64,000 bases of DNA from Cryptomeria japonica (taxonomy: Eukaryota; Streptophyta; Pinopsida; Cupressales; Cupressaceae): assembly GCF_030272615.1 (NCBI RefSeq), contig NC_081413.1, forward strand, positions 717,235,867 to 717,299,866. Reading direction: 5' to 3'. The notes beneath the pieces are model-generated. The model saw nothing but the letters and a program-made list of their open reading frames with translations. It was not told the origin of the DNA and made no database searches. The number at the start of each line of letters is the position of its first letter. Position 1 is the first letter of the stretch. Positions 10,658 to 20,662 of this stretch are shown here, one piece after another. Both the position numbers and the translations under genes were made by a program.

Positions 10658-13600
10658 TTAGGTATAAAACCGTTTGAGGTGCATGCTGTTGATTGGATCT
10701 GCGAGCGGTTCTCCTTCTGATGTAGCCAACTGATATGCCCCGGACCCGAACACAGCAGTGACAACATATGGGCCCAGCCAGTTTGATTCAAACTTGCCTT
10801 GATGTTCTCTGTTTGGTTGGTTGCGAGGATTCTCTCGAAGAACAAGATCACCTACCTCAAATGTACGAGATCTAACTCGGTGATTGTAGCTTCTACTCAT
10901 GCGCTGCTGATAGGCTTTGAGGTGATTGTATGCAGCTTGTCGCTTCTCATCTAGTAACTCTAAGTCTTGAAGACGGGATACTCTGTAGGTTTCGTCATCG
11001 ATGAGATTATGCAAGGAAACTCGTAATGATGGTATCTCAACCTCAATAGGTAAGATAGCTTCTGCACCATAGACTAATGAATAAGGAGTTGCACCTGTAG
11101 GGGTTCGAATGCTAGTGCGATATGCCCATAATGCTGGATTCAATTGAACATGCCAATCACGACCGGCATCATTGACTGTCTTCTTTAGGATTCTCAATAT
11201 GTTTTTATTGGATGCTTCGGCCTGACCATTGCCTTGTGGGTAATAGGGAGTGGAAAAGCGGTGTTGGATATGAAATTTCTCACAAAGCTCACGGACATCC
11301 TGATTTTTGAAAGGAAGACCGTTATCTGTGACAATGGACATGGGTACACCATACCGGCAGATGATGTAGTTGAGGATGAATGAGGCGATCTGCTTGCCGG
11401 TGACTTGGGTAAGTGGAACAGCTTCGATCCACTTGGTGAAATATTCAGTGGCGGTAATAATGAATTTATGGCCATTGGATGAAGATGGATGGATTTTACC
11501 CACAAGATCAAGACCCCATTGACAAAAAGGCCATGGTGTTGTGATTGGTTGCAGTTCTTGAGCTGGTGCATGTATTAGGTCACCATGAACTTGACATTTT
11601 TTGCACTTCCTGACAAAGTAGTAGGAATCCTTTTCCATAGATGGCCAATAGTATCCAGCTCGCATGATCTTCTTGGCTAGTGATGGACCACTTGAGTGAG
11701 TCCCGCAAATTCCTTCATGGACCTCTTCCAAAGCCTTTGTTATCTCATCTTGTTCCAGACATCGAAGGAGAGTACCATCAAGACCGCGTCGGTATAGGGT
11801 TTCGGCAATAATGGTATATCGAGCAGTTTGGCGAATGAAGGTTTTACGTTGGTTATTTGATTGGTTGGGAGGAAGGGTGTGATCGCGGAGATAGGTGTAG
11901 AACTCACCGTACCATGGGGATTCAGAACCGACAAGGCAACATATCATTTCAGATTCGGGGATATCATAAGCGGGGATCCAAAGTTGTTCTACCAAGAACT
12001 CGTAGCGTGTTGAATTCTGTGGAAGATCTAGTAGAGATGCGATGGTAGCCATAGCGTCAGCAGCTCGATTCTGATCTCTTGGTATCTGCTCAAAAGTGAT
12101 AGTAGTAAATGATGTCTTTAGATTGTCCACCATTTGCTTGTATGGCATGAGTTTATCATCCTTGGTCTGATATTCATCGGTTGCTTGTCGAATGACTAGT
12201 TGGGAATCGCCATATACTTGCAATTCTTTTAATTTCCATTGTACGGCTAACCTGAGTCCTGTGATCAAGGCCTCATACTCTGCTATGTTGTTTGTGCATG
12301 GAAATGTGAGCCTATAAGACTTCGGGATGCTATCACCTTGAGGTGTGATAAACAGAATGCCTGCCCCCGAGCCGTGCCTAGTGTATGAACCATCAAAATA
12401 TAGTTTCCATGGCTGTGCTTCTGTGATCATGAATATCTCTTCATCTGGAAAATTGGAAATGAGAGGATGATCGCCTATGAGTGGTGCATCGGCCAACTGA
12501 TCTGCAATGACCTGACCTTTGATAGCTTTACGGTCCACATACTCGATGTCGAATTCACTTAGAATCATTACCCATTTAGCTAAGCGACCTGTCAATGCTG
12601 CTTTGTTAAGTAAATACTTGAGTGGATCAATTTTTGCGATGAGTTGTACCTTGTGTGTTAATAGATAGTGTCGCAATTTAGTGGCTGCCAAGATTACTGC
12701 TAAGCAAGCTCGCTCAATAGGTGTGTAATTGAGTTCATAGCCAACCAGTGTGCGAGAGATGTAGTATATAGCACATTCTTTGCCTTCTGCATTATGTTGT
12801 GCCAGTAGCACACCCAGTGCTGTACTTGTTGCTGAGATATAGAGCAATAATGGTCTACTTGGATCTGGTGGCATCAGCAATGGTGGATTCATGAGATAGT
12901 CTTTAAGCGCCTGAAATGCTTGCTGGCATTTGTCATCCCACTGAAAGCGGATGTTCTTGTGTAGCAGGTGTGTGAATGGGTGACACTTATCGGCTAATTG
13001 TGCAATGAATCTGTGGATGGATTGAAGCCGTCCTTGTAGTGTCCTTAGCTGACTGATATTCCGTGGAGGTGGCATGTCCATTATTGCCTTAACCTTTGCT
13101 GGGTCGACCTCAATACCTTTGCTTGAGACAATGTATCCTAGAAGCTTCCCGGAGGTCACTCCAAAGACACATTTCTTTGGGTTGAGTCGAACATGATATT
13201 GTTCCAGTCTATCAAAGATTTGATCTAAGATATGGAGATGTCCTCCTCTTGTGAGTGATTTCGCTAGTAAATCATCCACATAATCTTCCATCATAGTATG
13301 CATCATGTCATGGAAGATGGTGGTCATTGCTCTTTGATAGGTCGCTCCTGCATTCTTTAGACCAAAAGGCATTACATTCCAGCAGTATGTGCCCCATGGA
13401 CATGTGAAGGCTATCTTATGTTGGTCTTCTGGTGCGATCTTTATTTGATTGTATCCTGAAAAGCCATCCATGAGTGAAAGCATGGCATGTCCTGCTGTCA
13501 AATCTACTATGATGTCGATATTTGGTAGAGGGAAGTCATCCTTAGGACATGCCTTATTCAGATCTCTGAAGTCTGTACAAATGCGGATGCCCCCTTTTGG

Positions 13601-16510
13601 TTTGCCGACTGGCACAATGTTGGAGATCCATTCTGCATAATCAATTGGTCTAATGAAACCAACATCCAGGAGTTTCTTGAGTTCTGTTTTGACTAGCACT
13701 GCAATTTGAGGATGCATCTTACGAAGCTTCTGCTTGACAGGTTTGGCTCCTTCTGCTACGGTGAGGTGATGCATGACTAAATTAGGATCAAGCCCAGGCA
13801 TGTCTGCATATGACCATGCAAAGTTGATTTGACGCTTCTGGAAGAACTCTATGAATTGAGGCTGTTCCTCTGGAGTGAGAAGAGATGCCAGATGTATGAT
13901 ATGAGGGTTTTCAGGAGTCCCCACATTGTATTCTTGGGTCTCCTCAATGAGGATCGTTGATCGTTCCTGTTGTGTACTAGCAGGGAGAATGTCAAACCCT
14001 TCATCCTCAGGCGCCTCAGAGAGGTTTTCACCGTTGGATACGCTCTTTCTTTTTACTTTTGTCGGATCAAACAGCGCCACAGTGTGGTTTTCACTGGAAG
14101 ATCCATGTTTTATTGTTATATTTTTGCAGCTGAAGGGTTTGGCATCCACCCCGAAGTATGCTGCGCTATTAAGTTGAATGGCGAATCCAGCTTTGTGATC
14201 CCCGCTTGGTAGATTATCCCTTAATTCCAAAAAGTCAATGATAGCCTCATCGTTCTGGAAGAGGTCAAGACATGGGGGATTTGGTTGGTTCCATTCAATG
14301 AGTTCAGGGTGGATAATGGGCATTACTTCATCGATTAGGTTAAGTGCAGGAGATGTATCCGTGAGGGTTAAGACGTTATGGTGAAGGTCGTTGATGGTAC
14401 TTTCCCTGTCAGAATCAGGCGTAGGATGAGACATAGGGTCTGTGGAAGATGTTTCCAGCTCAGGTACCCAAGTGGTCTTTATCTGTGCTTCTCCATAAAC
14501 AGGGATGTCTTTGCGGGGTGGAGGTGGTGATGTGTCTTCCTCATCTGAAGTGTTAAGTTGCACTGAATCAAATTCCCATTCATGTGAGTCGGTCTCTGAA
14601 TCACTTTCCAGCATCCGATTGCTATACCATACTGGGATGTCTTTGGAGTTAAATACTGTAGGCGTGATTGGTTTATGTACTTTTGTGGTGATCGATGCTG
14701 CAGGAACCGTGATGGGGTTTAATGGATTTGTCATTGGAAGTATCGGCAGTGTTGATTTAGTGGCTTCTGTTGGAATGGCTGGCGCCATAGATGCTACTGC
14801 GGGTTCTGATGCAGTTGCTGCTGCTATTGGTGTTATTGATGGGATTACTGGTTCGTTTGGTGGGATGATTGGTATTGTAGATGGTTGTGGTAGGTTTGTG
14901 AGCCTCGATGGGGCAGTGGGGATAGTGTTTGATGGTGCTTTGATTATGAAAGGTGTCCTCTTTGCAGTAGGCGGGCAAAATGGTTTGCTAGGTTTTCCTT
15001 TGAATCTGAGTTTAGGAAGGATCTCTTTTTCAAAACCTAGGCCTGTATTACCTTTGGGCTTGAACTCTGGCAACAACGGTTCATGTCGTCCTTGTTTGCA
15101 GGATCCCAAAGCACTTTGACCATCATACCCCATTCTTTGCATAATGAGGAGGCCTTTGCCATACTGTTCTGTAGGAAGCGTAACTCGCGGTATGTCGGTG
15201 GTGATGGGATCTTTATAGATCCAGTCTGCTAGGTCCTCATCTTGTGTTTCTTCCTCTTGACTCTTTCCAAGGACGAAAGGCGTTAAAGCACATGCGGGCG
15301 TGACTATGGATTGTTGGAGCAACTGCTGGGGTTTACCATGCGTTCTAGGAGAAGTGGGCATTTGTCCCACACAAAAGAGCTGACTCAAGTTGTATTCTCC
15401 AGGACCTTCCTCTGCGATTTTCATCTTAAGCTTTTCTTGCTTGGGTATAGGGGTGTTTGAACTGGCAAGAGAGGCGGGTTTTACATATGATGTGGAGGAA
15501 ATGGCTTCCCTATTATTAGGAACAGTAATCTCTGGTTGATGGCTAATATTATGGCAAAATGCAAAGGGATTGGCATCACCTAGGATTGTGATCTCTGCAC
15601 CATTATGTGGGAACTTGATACATTGATGGTAGGTAGATGGAACGGCTTGCATGGCATGTATCCAAGGTCTCCCTAATAATAGATTATATGGCAGAGGAAG
15701 GTCCAGAACCTGACAAATGATATGCTTTACCACAGGGCCTACTCGGATTGGTAGTACCACAGCTCCTTTGGATGAACGCTCTGCATCATCATAAGCTTTG
15801 ATGGTGATCTTCTTACGAGGATCCACTGATTCTATTGCATATCCCAATGCTGTGACCAACTGTAGTGTACAGATGTTTAGGCCTGCTCCATTATCGATCA
15901 AGACTCGCTTGATCCTGTGTTGGTTGACAAAGCCTTCAATGTGGAGTGAGGCGTTATGAGGTTGTTGGAACGAAGAGTTGTCACTTTCAGAAAAAGTGAG
16001 ACAAGGTGATGACTTTAGATTTCCAACCATGGCTTGAAACTGGTCCGTATTCAAGTTTGCAGGGACTGACGCCTCTTGGAGTGCTTGATCCAAGATAGTT
16101 TTATGAGATGGTGATAGGCGCAGTAGTTCTAAAATGGATATGAGCGCAGGGGTTTTGTCTAATTGTTCCACAAGATTGTACTGCTTTGGGATGGAGGTGG
16201 TGCCTTGTGGAGCTGCCTTGATGGTAACTTTGCCGCGACGCGTAACAACATTGCAATTTGAGGTGGGATTTTTGAAGGTGATAGTTGCAATTTGTTCACT
16301 GGCATCATACAGGTGATTGACAGTGTAATTATACGCAGCCTGCGTATAATCAGTGGTATCAGGACCTCGTCTGGAAGTGGAAGGACCCCTTTGATCTTGT
16401 GATGGAAGTGGATTCTTGAACATCAGGTGATCATTATTTGTCATTTTTGGATCATGTCCTTCAATCTCAATTTCTCCTCGATCAATAAGATCTTGAATGA
16501 GATCTTTCAA
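10658..16510 (-). CDS. pol: Tat-lineage pol polyprotein (PR, G-patch, RT, RNase H, aRNH, INT)
   Basis: An uninterrupted frame of 1,950 codons. Protease is near residues 190-300 with IDNGAG at about 206. A G-patch-like segment (MGYDGQSALG...QGR...GLGFE) lies near 450-495, then a low-complexity Pro/Thr/Ser linker. RT is at about 900-1200 with YVDD near 1077. The retroviral-type RNase H at about 1215-1330 has LLLYISATSTALG where a catalytic Asp is expected, so it is probably inactive. An archaeal-type RNase H at about 1365-1495 keeps its acids (YFDGSYT, AEYEAL, YGDSQ). The integrase has the HHCC finger near 1590-1640, Asp near 1666 and 1728, Glu near 1763 (D-35-E), and a GPYVV-type C-terminus. 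The frame continues from gag through a TGA (16511-16513), so there is no own ATG at its start; it is probably made as a gag-pol fusion in functional relatives. Confidence 0.95.
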   Translation of the reverse strand: MKDLIQDLIDRGEIEIEGHDPKMTNNDHLMFKNPLPSQDQRGPSTSRRGPDTTDYTQAAYNYTVNHLYDASEQIATITFKNPTSNCNVVTRRGKVTIKAAPQGTTSIPKQYNLVEQLDKTPALISILELLRLSPSHKTILDQALQEASVPANLNTDQFQAMVGNLKSSPCLTFSESDNSSFQQPHNASLHIEGFVNQHRIKRVLIDNGAGLNICTLQLVTALGYAIESVDPRKKITIKAYDDAERSSKGAVVLPIRVGPVVKHIICQVLDLPLPYNLLLGRPWIHAMQAVPSTYHQCIKFPHNGAEITILGDANPFAFCHNISHQPEITVPNNREAISSTSYVKPASLASSNTPIPKQEKLKMKIAEEGPGEYNLSQLFCVGQMPTSPRTHGKPQQLLQQSIVTPACALTPFVLGKSQEEETQDEDLADWIYKDPITTDIPRVTLPTEQYGKGLLIMQRMGYDGQSALGSCKQGRHEPLLPEFKPKGNTGLGFEKEILPKLRFKGKPSKPFCPPTAKRTPFIIKAPSNTIPTAPSRLTNLPQPSTIPIIPPNEPVIPSITPIAAATASEPAVASMAPAIPTEATKSTLPILPMTNPLNPITVPAASITTKVHKPITPTVFNSKDIPVWYSNRMLESDSETDSHEWEFDSVQLNTSDEEDTSPPPPRKDIPVYGEAQIKTTWVPELETSSTDPMSHPTPDSDRESTINDLHHNVLTLTDTSPALNLIDEVMPIIHPELIEWNQPNPPCLDLFQNDEAIIDFLELRDNLPSGDHKAGFAIQLNSAAYFGVDAKPFSCKNITIKHGSSSENHTVALFDPTKVKRKSVSNGENLSEAPEDEGFDILPASTQQERSTILIEETQEYNVGTPENPHIIHLASLLTPEEQPQFIEFFQKRQINFAWSYADMPGLDPNLVMHHLTVAEGAKPVKQKLRKMHPQIAVLVKTELKKLLDVGFIRPIDYAEWISNIVPVGKPKGGIRICTDFRDLNKACPKDDFPLPNIDIIVDLTAGHAMLSLMDGFSGYNQIKIAPEDQHKIAFTCPWGTYCWNVMPFGLKNAGATYQRAMTTIFHDMMHTMMEDYVDDLLAKSLTRGGHLHILDQIFDRLEQYHVRLNPKKCVFGVTSGKLLGYIVSSKGIEVDPAKVKAIMDMPPPRNISQLRTLQGRLQSIHRFIAQLADKCHPFTHLLHKNIRFQWDDKCQQAFQALKDYLMNPPLLMPPDPSRPLLLYISATSTALGVLLAQHNAEGKECAIYYISRTLVGYELNYTPIERACLAVILAATKLRHYLLTHKVQLIAKIDPLKYLLNKAALTGRLAKWVMILSEFDIEYVDRKAIKGQVIADQLADAPLIGDHPLISNFPDEEIFMITEAQPWKLYFDGSYTRHGSGAGILFITPQGDSIPKSYRLTFPCTNNIAEYEALITGLRLAVQWKLKELQVYGDSQLVIRQATDEYQTKDDKLMPYKQMVDNLKTSFTTITFEQIPRDQNRAADAMATIASLLDLPQNSTRYEFLVEQLWIPAYDIPESEMICCLVGSESPWYGEFYTYLRDHTLPPNQSNNQRKTFIRQTARYTIIAETLYRRGLDGTLLRCLEQDEITKALEEVHEGICGTHSSGPSLAKKIMRAGYYWPSMEKDSYYFVRKCKKCQVHGDLIHAPAQELQPITTPWPFCQWGLDLVGKIHPSSSNGHKFIITATEYFTKWIEAVPLTQVTGKQIASFILNYIICRYGVPMSIVTDNGLPFKNQDVRELCEKFHIQHRFSTPYYPQGNGQAEASNKNILRILKKTVNDAGRDWHVQLNPALWAYRTSIRTPTGATPYSLVYGAEAILPIEVEIPSLRVSLHNLIDDETYRVSRLQDLELLDEKRQAAYNHLKAYQQRMSRSYNHRVRSRTFEVGDLVLRENPRNQPNREHQGKFESNWLGPYVVTAVFGSGAYQLATSEGEPLADPINSMHLKRFYT

Positions 16511-18049
16511 TCAGTGACAATTACTTGTCTTGTGTCCTCTTCCTTGATGGAACTCACAGTGTTCAGTATCTTTCCACCATGCTGGTTTGACTTGAGGCTC
16601 ATAGTTTGATAGCTTAGGTAGAGTGACCAAATTTTGAGAGAGGAGTTGTCGCAACACTGTTTCAATGGGTTCCCCTAAGGGAGTGTATGTGCGTTTTTGT
16701 TTTTGTGGACGAGGTCTTGGTTCATCCTGAGATGTGATGCGACCTTGATTAGGAAGAACATTTGTGTTATTTTGAGGTGGAGGATTTTGTCCTGCAAACC
16801 GAACCACAGGTTGTGCATTTTGGACAGTCCGAGCATCCACAACCCCATCATTGACGATATTCTTATTCTTGTTCCAGAAGTTCGGTTTATCGCTATTGAA
16901 GCGCGGGCGAGGACCATCTTTGGGTTCATTAAAGATTTTGATGAGTCCTTTTTTGATGAGTGCCCGCTCACATTTTATACCCTTGGTGATCATATCGTTA
17001 AAAGAATCTGTGTCTTTGACATCCAGGTGAAATTCCATTTCTTCGTTTAAGTTGGAAATGAAAATTTCCACTAGTTCTCGTTCAGGTAACTGAAGAGAAC
17101 GTCTGCTAGACATTTGGCGCCATCGTTGCAGGAATACTGAGAATAATTCACCTGGTTTTTGTTTGGTGTTGCATAGATCAGCCATGGTGATGTCACGTTC
17201 AATATTATAAGAGTAATGAGATAGGAACTTCTGGATGAGTTCCTCAAATGTTCTTATGCCACCTGGTAGTCGGGAAAACCATGATGTGGTTGTTCCTCCC
17301 AAGCTTTGGGGAAAAAGGCGCATTAAGTATGTGTCTTCATATGCAACTTCGAGACAAGCGGAATGAAATTCTCGGACATGATCGTGGGGATCTCCCTTTC
17401 CTCTATATTTTTCGAATTTTGGTGTTTCGAACCCGCGTGGAAAGGGTGGCATATAAAGATTCCTATCAAACGGATAGGGACAGATGTCGTTAAGTGAGAA
17501 TTGATTGGTTTTAACACCACTATGAAGTTGCTGGGTGAGATTCTCAACTTGTTGCCGCAACATCTCTATTTCGTTAGGAGGAGGAGGTGGTGGGTTACCT
17601 CGAGGGATGTTATATCTGATGTGGTCTCTACGCCTTTCCTCCTCATGGCGACTTTGTCTTTCTGATGCTTGTCTTAATTGGGCAAGATCAAAGTCTGAGG
17701 GGAGTTTGGCTCCTTCTTGAGCCAGTCTTAAGAAGTGAGCATCCGCATTGCTCCTTAGTATTTCATCAAATAATCTGTTAAAATGAGGGTTATGCTGAAC
17801 CCTTTCGATTGTTGACGGAGTAGGAGTACTTGGGTTTTCATCATTTACATTTCCTCCAAGTGCTTCTTGAAATTCATTGAGATTGTCCTCTTCTTCCTCA
17901 ATTTCTATTTCTCGTTGCCTTGATCGCGATCGGGTTTGAGCCATTTTGTTTGCAAGTTTGTTTTGAAGTTGATTGAAGATGATGATGAGTTGGTGATGAA
18001 ATGAAAGATTGATGATTGGTGATTTGTGTTGTATGTGGATCTCTAGCAC
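16511..18049 (-). CDS. gag: Tat-lineage gag polyprotein
   Basis: 512 codons to a TGA at 16511-16513. A more likely start than the first ATG (18049) is the internal Met at 17944 (MAQTRSRSRQ), because the first 35 residues look like leader. A coiled coil surrounds EIEMLRQQVENLTQQL. The retrotransposon gag domain lies at about residues 200-340 (MPPFPRGFETPKFEKYRGKG onward). The C-terminus has a CX2HX4HX4C finger, CEFHQGRGHKTSNC, typical of Tat/Athila gags. The stop comes one codon after this finger, and the same frame continues as pol. I favour a recent nonsense change (the codon could derive from CGA by loss of a methylated CpG) over programmed readthrough. Confidence 0.92.
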   Translation of the reverse strand: MLEIHIQHKSPIINLSFHHQLIIIFNQLQNKLANKMAQTRSRSRQREIEIEEEEDNLNEFQEALGGNVNDENPSTPTPSTIERVQHNPHFNRLFDEILRSNADAHFLRLAQEGAKLPSDFDLAQLRQASERQSRHEEERRRDHIRYNIPRGNPPPPPPNEIEMLRQQVENLTQQLHSGVKTNQFSLNDICPYPFDRNLYMPPFPRGFETPKFEKYRGKGDPHDHVREFHSACLEVAYEDTYLMRLFPQSLGGTTTSWFSRLPGGIRTFEELIQKFLSHYSYNIERDITMADLCNTKQKPGELFSVFLQRWRQMSSRRSLQLPERELVEIFISNLNEEMEFHLDVKDTDSFNDMITKGIKCERALIKKGLIKIFNEPKDGPRPRFNSDKPNFWNKNKNIVNDGVVDARTVQNAQPVVRFAGQNPPPQNNTNVLPNQGRITSQDEPRPRPQKQKRTYTPLGEPIETVLRQLLSQNLVTLPKLSNYEPQVKPAWWKDTEHCEFHQGRGHKTSNCH

Positions 18050-20298
18050 TTTAAGGTAGATGTAACCGAAATTCCTTCTTTGATTTGCTTGTTTGTTTGA
18101 TAAGTTTGGATGTGATAAGGTGCAGAGAAATCTGAGATGTGTTACAGATTTAACTACCTAGCAATGAGAGGATTCACTCATGAACTAGTTTTAACCTGCG
18201 TAGATGTGTCTCTTTAGGATGAGCTTATCCTAGATGTAGAAACAATCTAAAAAGTGATGTGATGTGTTTTGATTTCAAGCAATATCTAAAAAAGAATCTT
18301 GGGACAAGAACCTCTTAATGTTTTGAGAGTTGGGATGGATTGATGATGAAGTGATGATGTATGAGTGAGATGATGGATGTTTTTGTTTTCAACTTCAATA
18401 AAAACTCTGTGTCACAAATGGGACAAACTCTACCTCTTCCCTTTCAGGCGTTGGTGGCACTTCTCGAGCTGTGTTGTAGGTGATACAGATGTTTGGAAAG
18501 AAGTTGGGATTAATCTTTCCTCCTTGATTTTTGTGATAACTCAGAGCTCTATATTGCATAAAAGCTCTGCGGTTCAGTGATTCTGAATCAAACTCGTTTG
18601 TTTTACCTTGAAGATAGAGACGCATGCGATGTAGAAAGACTCTATGTGAGACAAAGATTTGTCTATTGAGATAGAAGAATTTCCTCCTTTTGATCAAAGC
18701 CTTTGAGCTTAGTGGTCTCCTTTTCAAGGTGATATTCTGATGACACTTCTTCTTTCGCAAGATGTGAAGAATGGTCATAAATTTTTGATTCTTTGTTTGT
18801 TTGTACCTTGTTTTTGGTATTTTTGGTTGTGTTGACAGATGTTGGATGAATACTTTGTTTTTGAGATTGATTTTCTGATTTTTCTTTGACAAGAAAACAA
18901 AGCAAGCACACAAACACAAAATTGTAGCCTCAAAGGCACAAATGAGTATGGGTCTAGATCAACCCAATCCTTGGACTTGTTTTTGACCCTTCCTTTAGAT
19001 TTATTTTAAGGTGTATTTCCAAAGCCTGAAGTCGGCTCAATTCGCACTAGGTCTGTAAAACGAACACCCTTCAAACACTTTTTATCCCTAAGGTCAAATG
19101 GCCAGTTGTGATAAATTTAGCCCACATCTTGACATTTCTTCGACTTTGGTACTACATACCTTATGAATCCCGCCGTGGCAGGTAAGGATGTGATATACTA
19201 AGTCTTGCGCGAGCATAACAAATAGATGATCCCTATGATGGGGGAGTCACCACTTTTATCAAGCCACAAGTGACTTTTCAAAAAGCTATGTTTCTACTCA
19301 AGGAAATATGTATGGTGAGTATCTTGGGAGCAAAACCATCTATGCTCTTGCACTAAATTATACCTCAAATATCCTCAATCAATAGAACAGGTGGGCTACT
19401 ACTTAAAAGTGTTTAGTCATGTTCGATGGCTTTGGACATAAGTTCATTCTGCAGTGACTCACTTAAGAGCCTTGTAACTGGTGGTGGGGCCCATTTGTCC
19501 TTTCGGCCAGTTACACTGTAGGAACAGCTATACCCAAGGCTACAGCTTTCGCTCTCACCTGATTTCTATAGCGGCTCGAAGGATTTACCGCTCGAGGTCG
19601 TTCCCAAGAGTATCGATCCCTTGGCAGGCCTCTCTTAAAAAGATAAAATTTTGAGCGTTACTAACACTTTTCTCTTGCACCTAGGACCACGAGAGCCAAG
19701 GGAGAGGATAGTGTGTGTTAGAAGTAGGACCACTCGACTGACTTTTTGTGCACAAGCGTGCCAAACACGTAAAACACTTGTTCCTTTTAATCCAGCATTT
19801 GCAAATGTGTTCTAACTATTTGGAGATGTTGCTCCAACAGCCATGGTGTTCTTTTTAACTTCAAAGCAATATGTTTTGTAATCTAGAAGTTGAAAGTCCT
19901 GGTCAACTTAAAAAAAAACACGATTGTATGAAGGAAAATTTGTTTTTGCCAAAATAAAGACAAGTGGATTGTTCTTTTTACTGCACCAAAAATTTTGAAG
20001 TGTGGATTGTGATTTTTAAGTCCCAATTGATGCAAGAAAGAAAGTTTGTTTTGTTGATTTTAAGCACCAAATAAAAATGAGGCCTAACTAGAAAACAATG
20101 AAAAACTCTTTTTTGTGTTTTTAAGTTCTTTTTAAGCACTAAAAAAATTTTTTTTTTGTGATTTTTGTTGTGTTGTTTTAACCTGCACAAAGAAAAGAAA
20201 CAAGTTAATAAAATCGATGCTCAAAGGGGGGCTTCCACAAGCCTAATTTTTGATTTTTTTTCGGTTACAAGTCCCTTTGGGCGACACTCTGTCGCAAT
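18050..20298 (-). other. Long 5' leader of the young Tat element
   Basis: A 2.2-kb untranslated leader between the repeat array and gag. A 174-codon minus-strand frame (18395-18919) is Lys-rich at its start; its last 60 codons have protein-like composition, so an upstream reading frame is possible but unsupported. No other gene is seen. Confidence 0.55.
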
Positions 20299-20573
20299 AG
20301 CGCTATTCTGTGTTTTTTACAGAAGCGCTAATTAATACGAAAGCGCTAGTCTGCGTGAGCAGAAGCGCTAATTTACACAGTAGCGCTTAAATAAAAGAAA
20401 ATCCCGAGAATACAAAAGCGCTAGAATAGAGTCAATAGCGCTGAAATGGTGACAATAGCGCTGGAATGTTGTTAATAGCGCTGAAACATTTTCAATAGCG
20501 CTACTTTATGGTCAATAGCGCTAAAAGAAATTTTTCAATAGCGCTAAAATGCGTTCAATAGCGCCGAAGCGCG
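20299..20573. repeat. AGCGCT palindrome array
   Basis: Twelve perfect AGCGCT copies start at 20299, 20324, 20342, 20364, 20382, 20417, 20437, 20457, 20477, 20497, 20517 and 20540, with variants at 20560 and 20568. Six in a row are exactly 20 bp apart; the core CAATAGCGCT is kept while the other half of each unit varies. The array lies about 50 bp from the primer site, in the leader RNA. Confidence 0.9.
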
Positions 20574-20621
20574 ACCTGTGTGGCAATTTCAACAAGAAAA
20601 ATGTTAATTTCAAAAAAATCA

Positions 20622-20660
20622 ATCAGAAGGTTGCGTGTTCGATTCACGTCGGGTTCACCA
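20622..20660 (-). promoter_or_regulatory. Extended primer binding site, tRNA-Trp
   Basis: The plus strand matches, from memory of plant tRNA-Trp(CCA), the 3' 39 nt of the tRNA including CCA (T-arm GCGTGTTCGATTCACG, then CGGGTTCACCA). That is more than twice the usual 18 nt. Two bases separate it from the 5' LTR. Confidence 0.8.
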
Positions 20661-20662
20661 AA

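Noticed and set aside
14505..15119. A 204-codon plus-strand open frame rich in Gly/Val/Ser
   Set aside because: It lies antisense to the low-complexity linker of the intact Tat pol; its composition is what the reverse complement of Pro/Thr/Ala codons gives. No domain and no promoter.
18395..18919. 174-codon minus-strand frame in the Tat leader as a real gene
   Set aside because: Lys-rich low-complexity start and no recognised domain; mentioned only as a possible upstream frame.
20299..20573. AGCGCT array as a CRISPR-like array
   Set aside because: Eukaryotic retrotransposon leader, 20-bp units with a 6-10 bp core, and no cas genes. It is a minisatellite-type array.
20622..20660. Partial tRNA-Trp gene
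   Set aside because: Only the 3' half is present, with CCA encoded and placed 2 bp from the LTR, so it is a primer site, not a tRNA gene.
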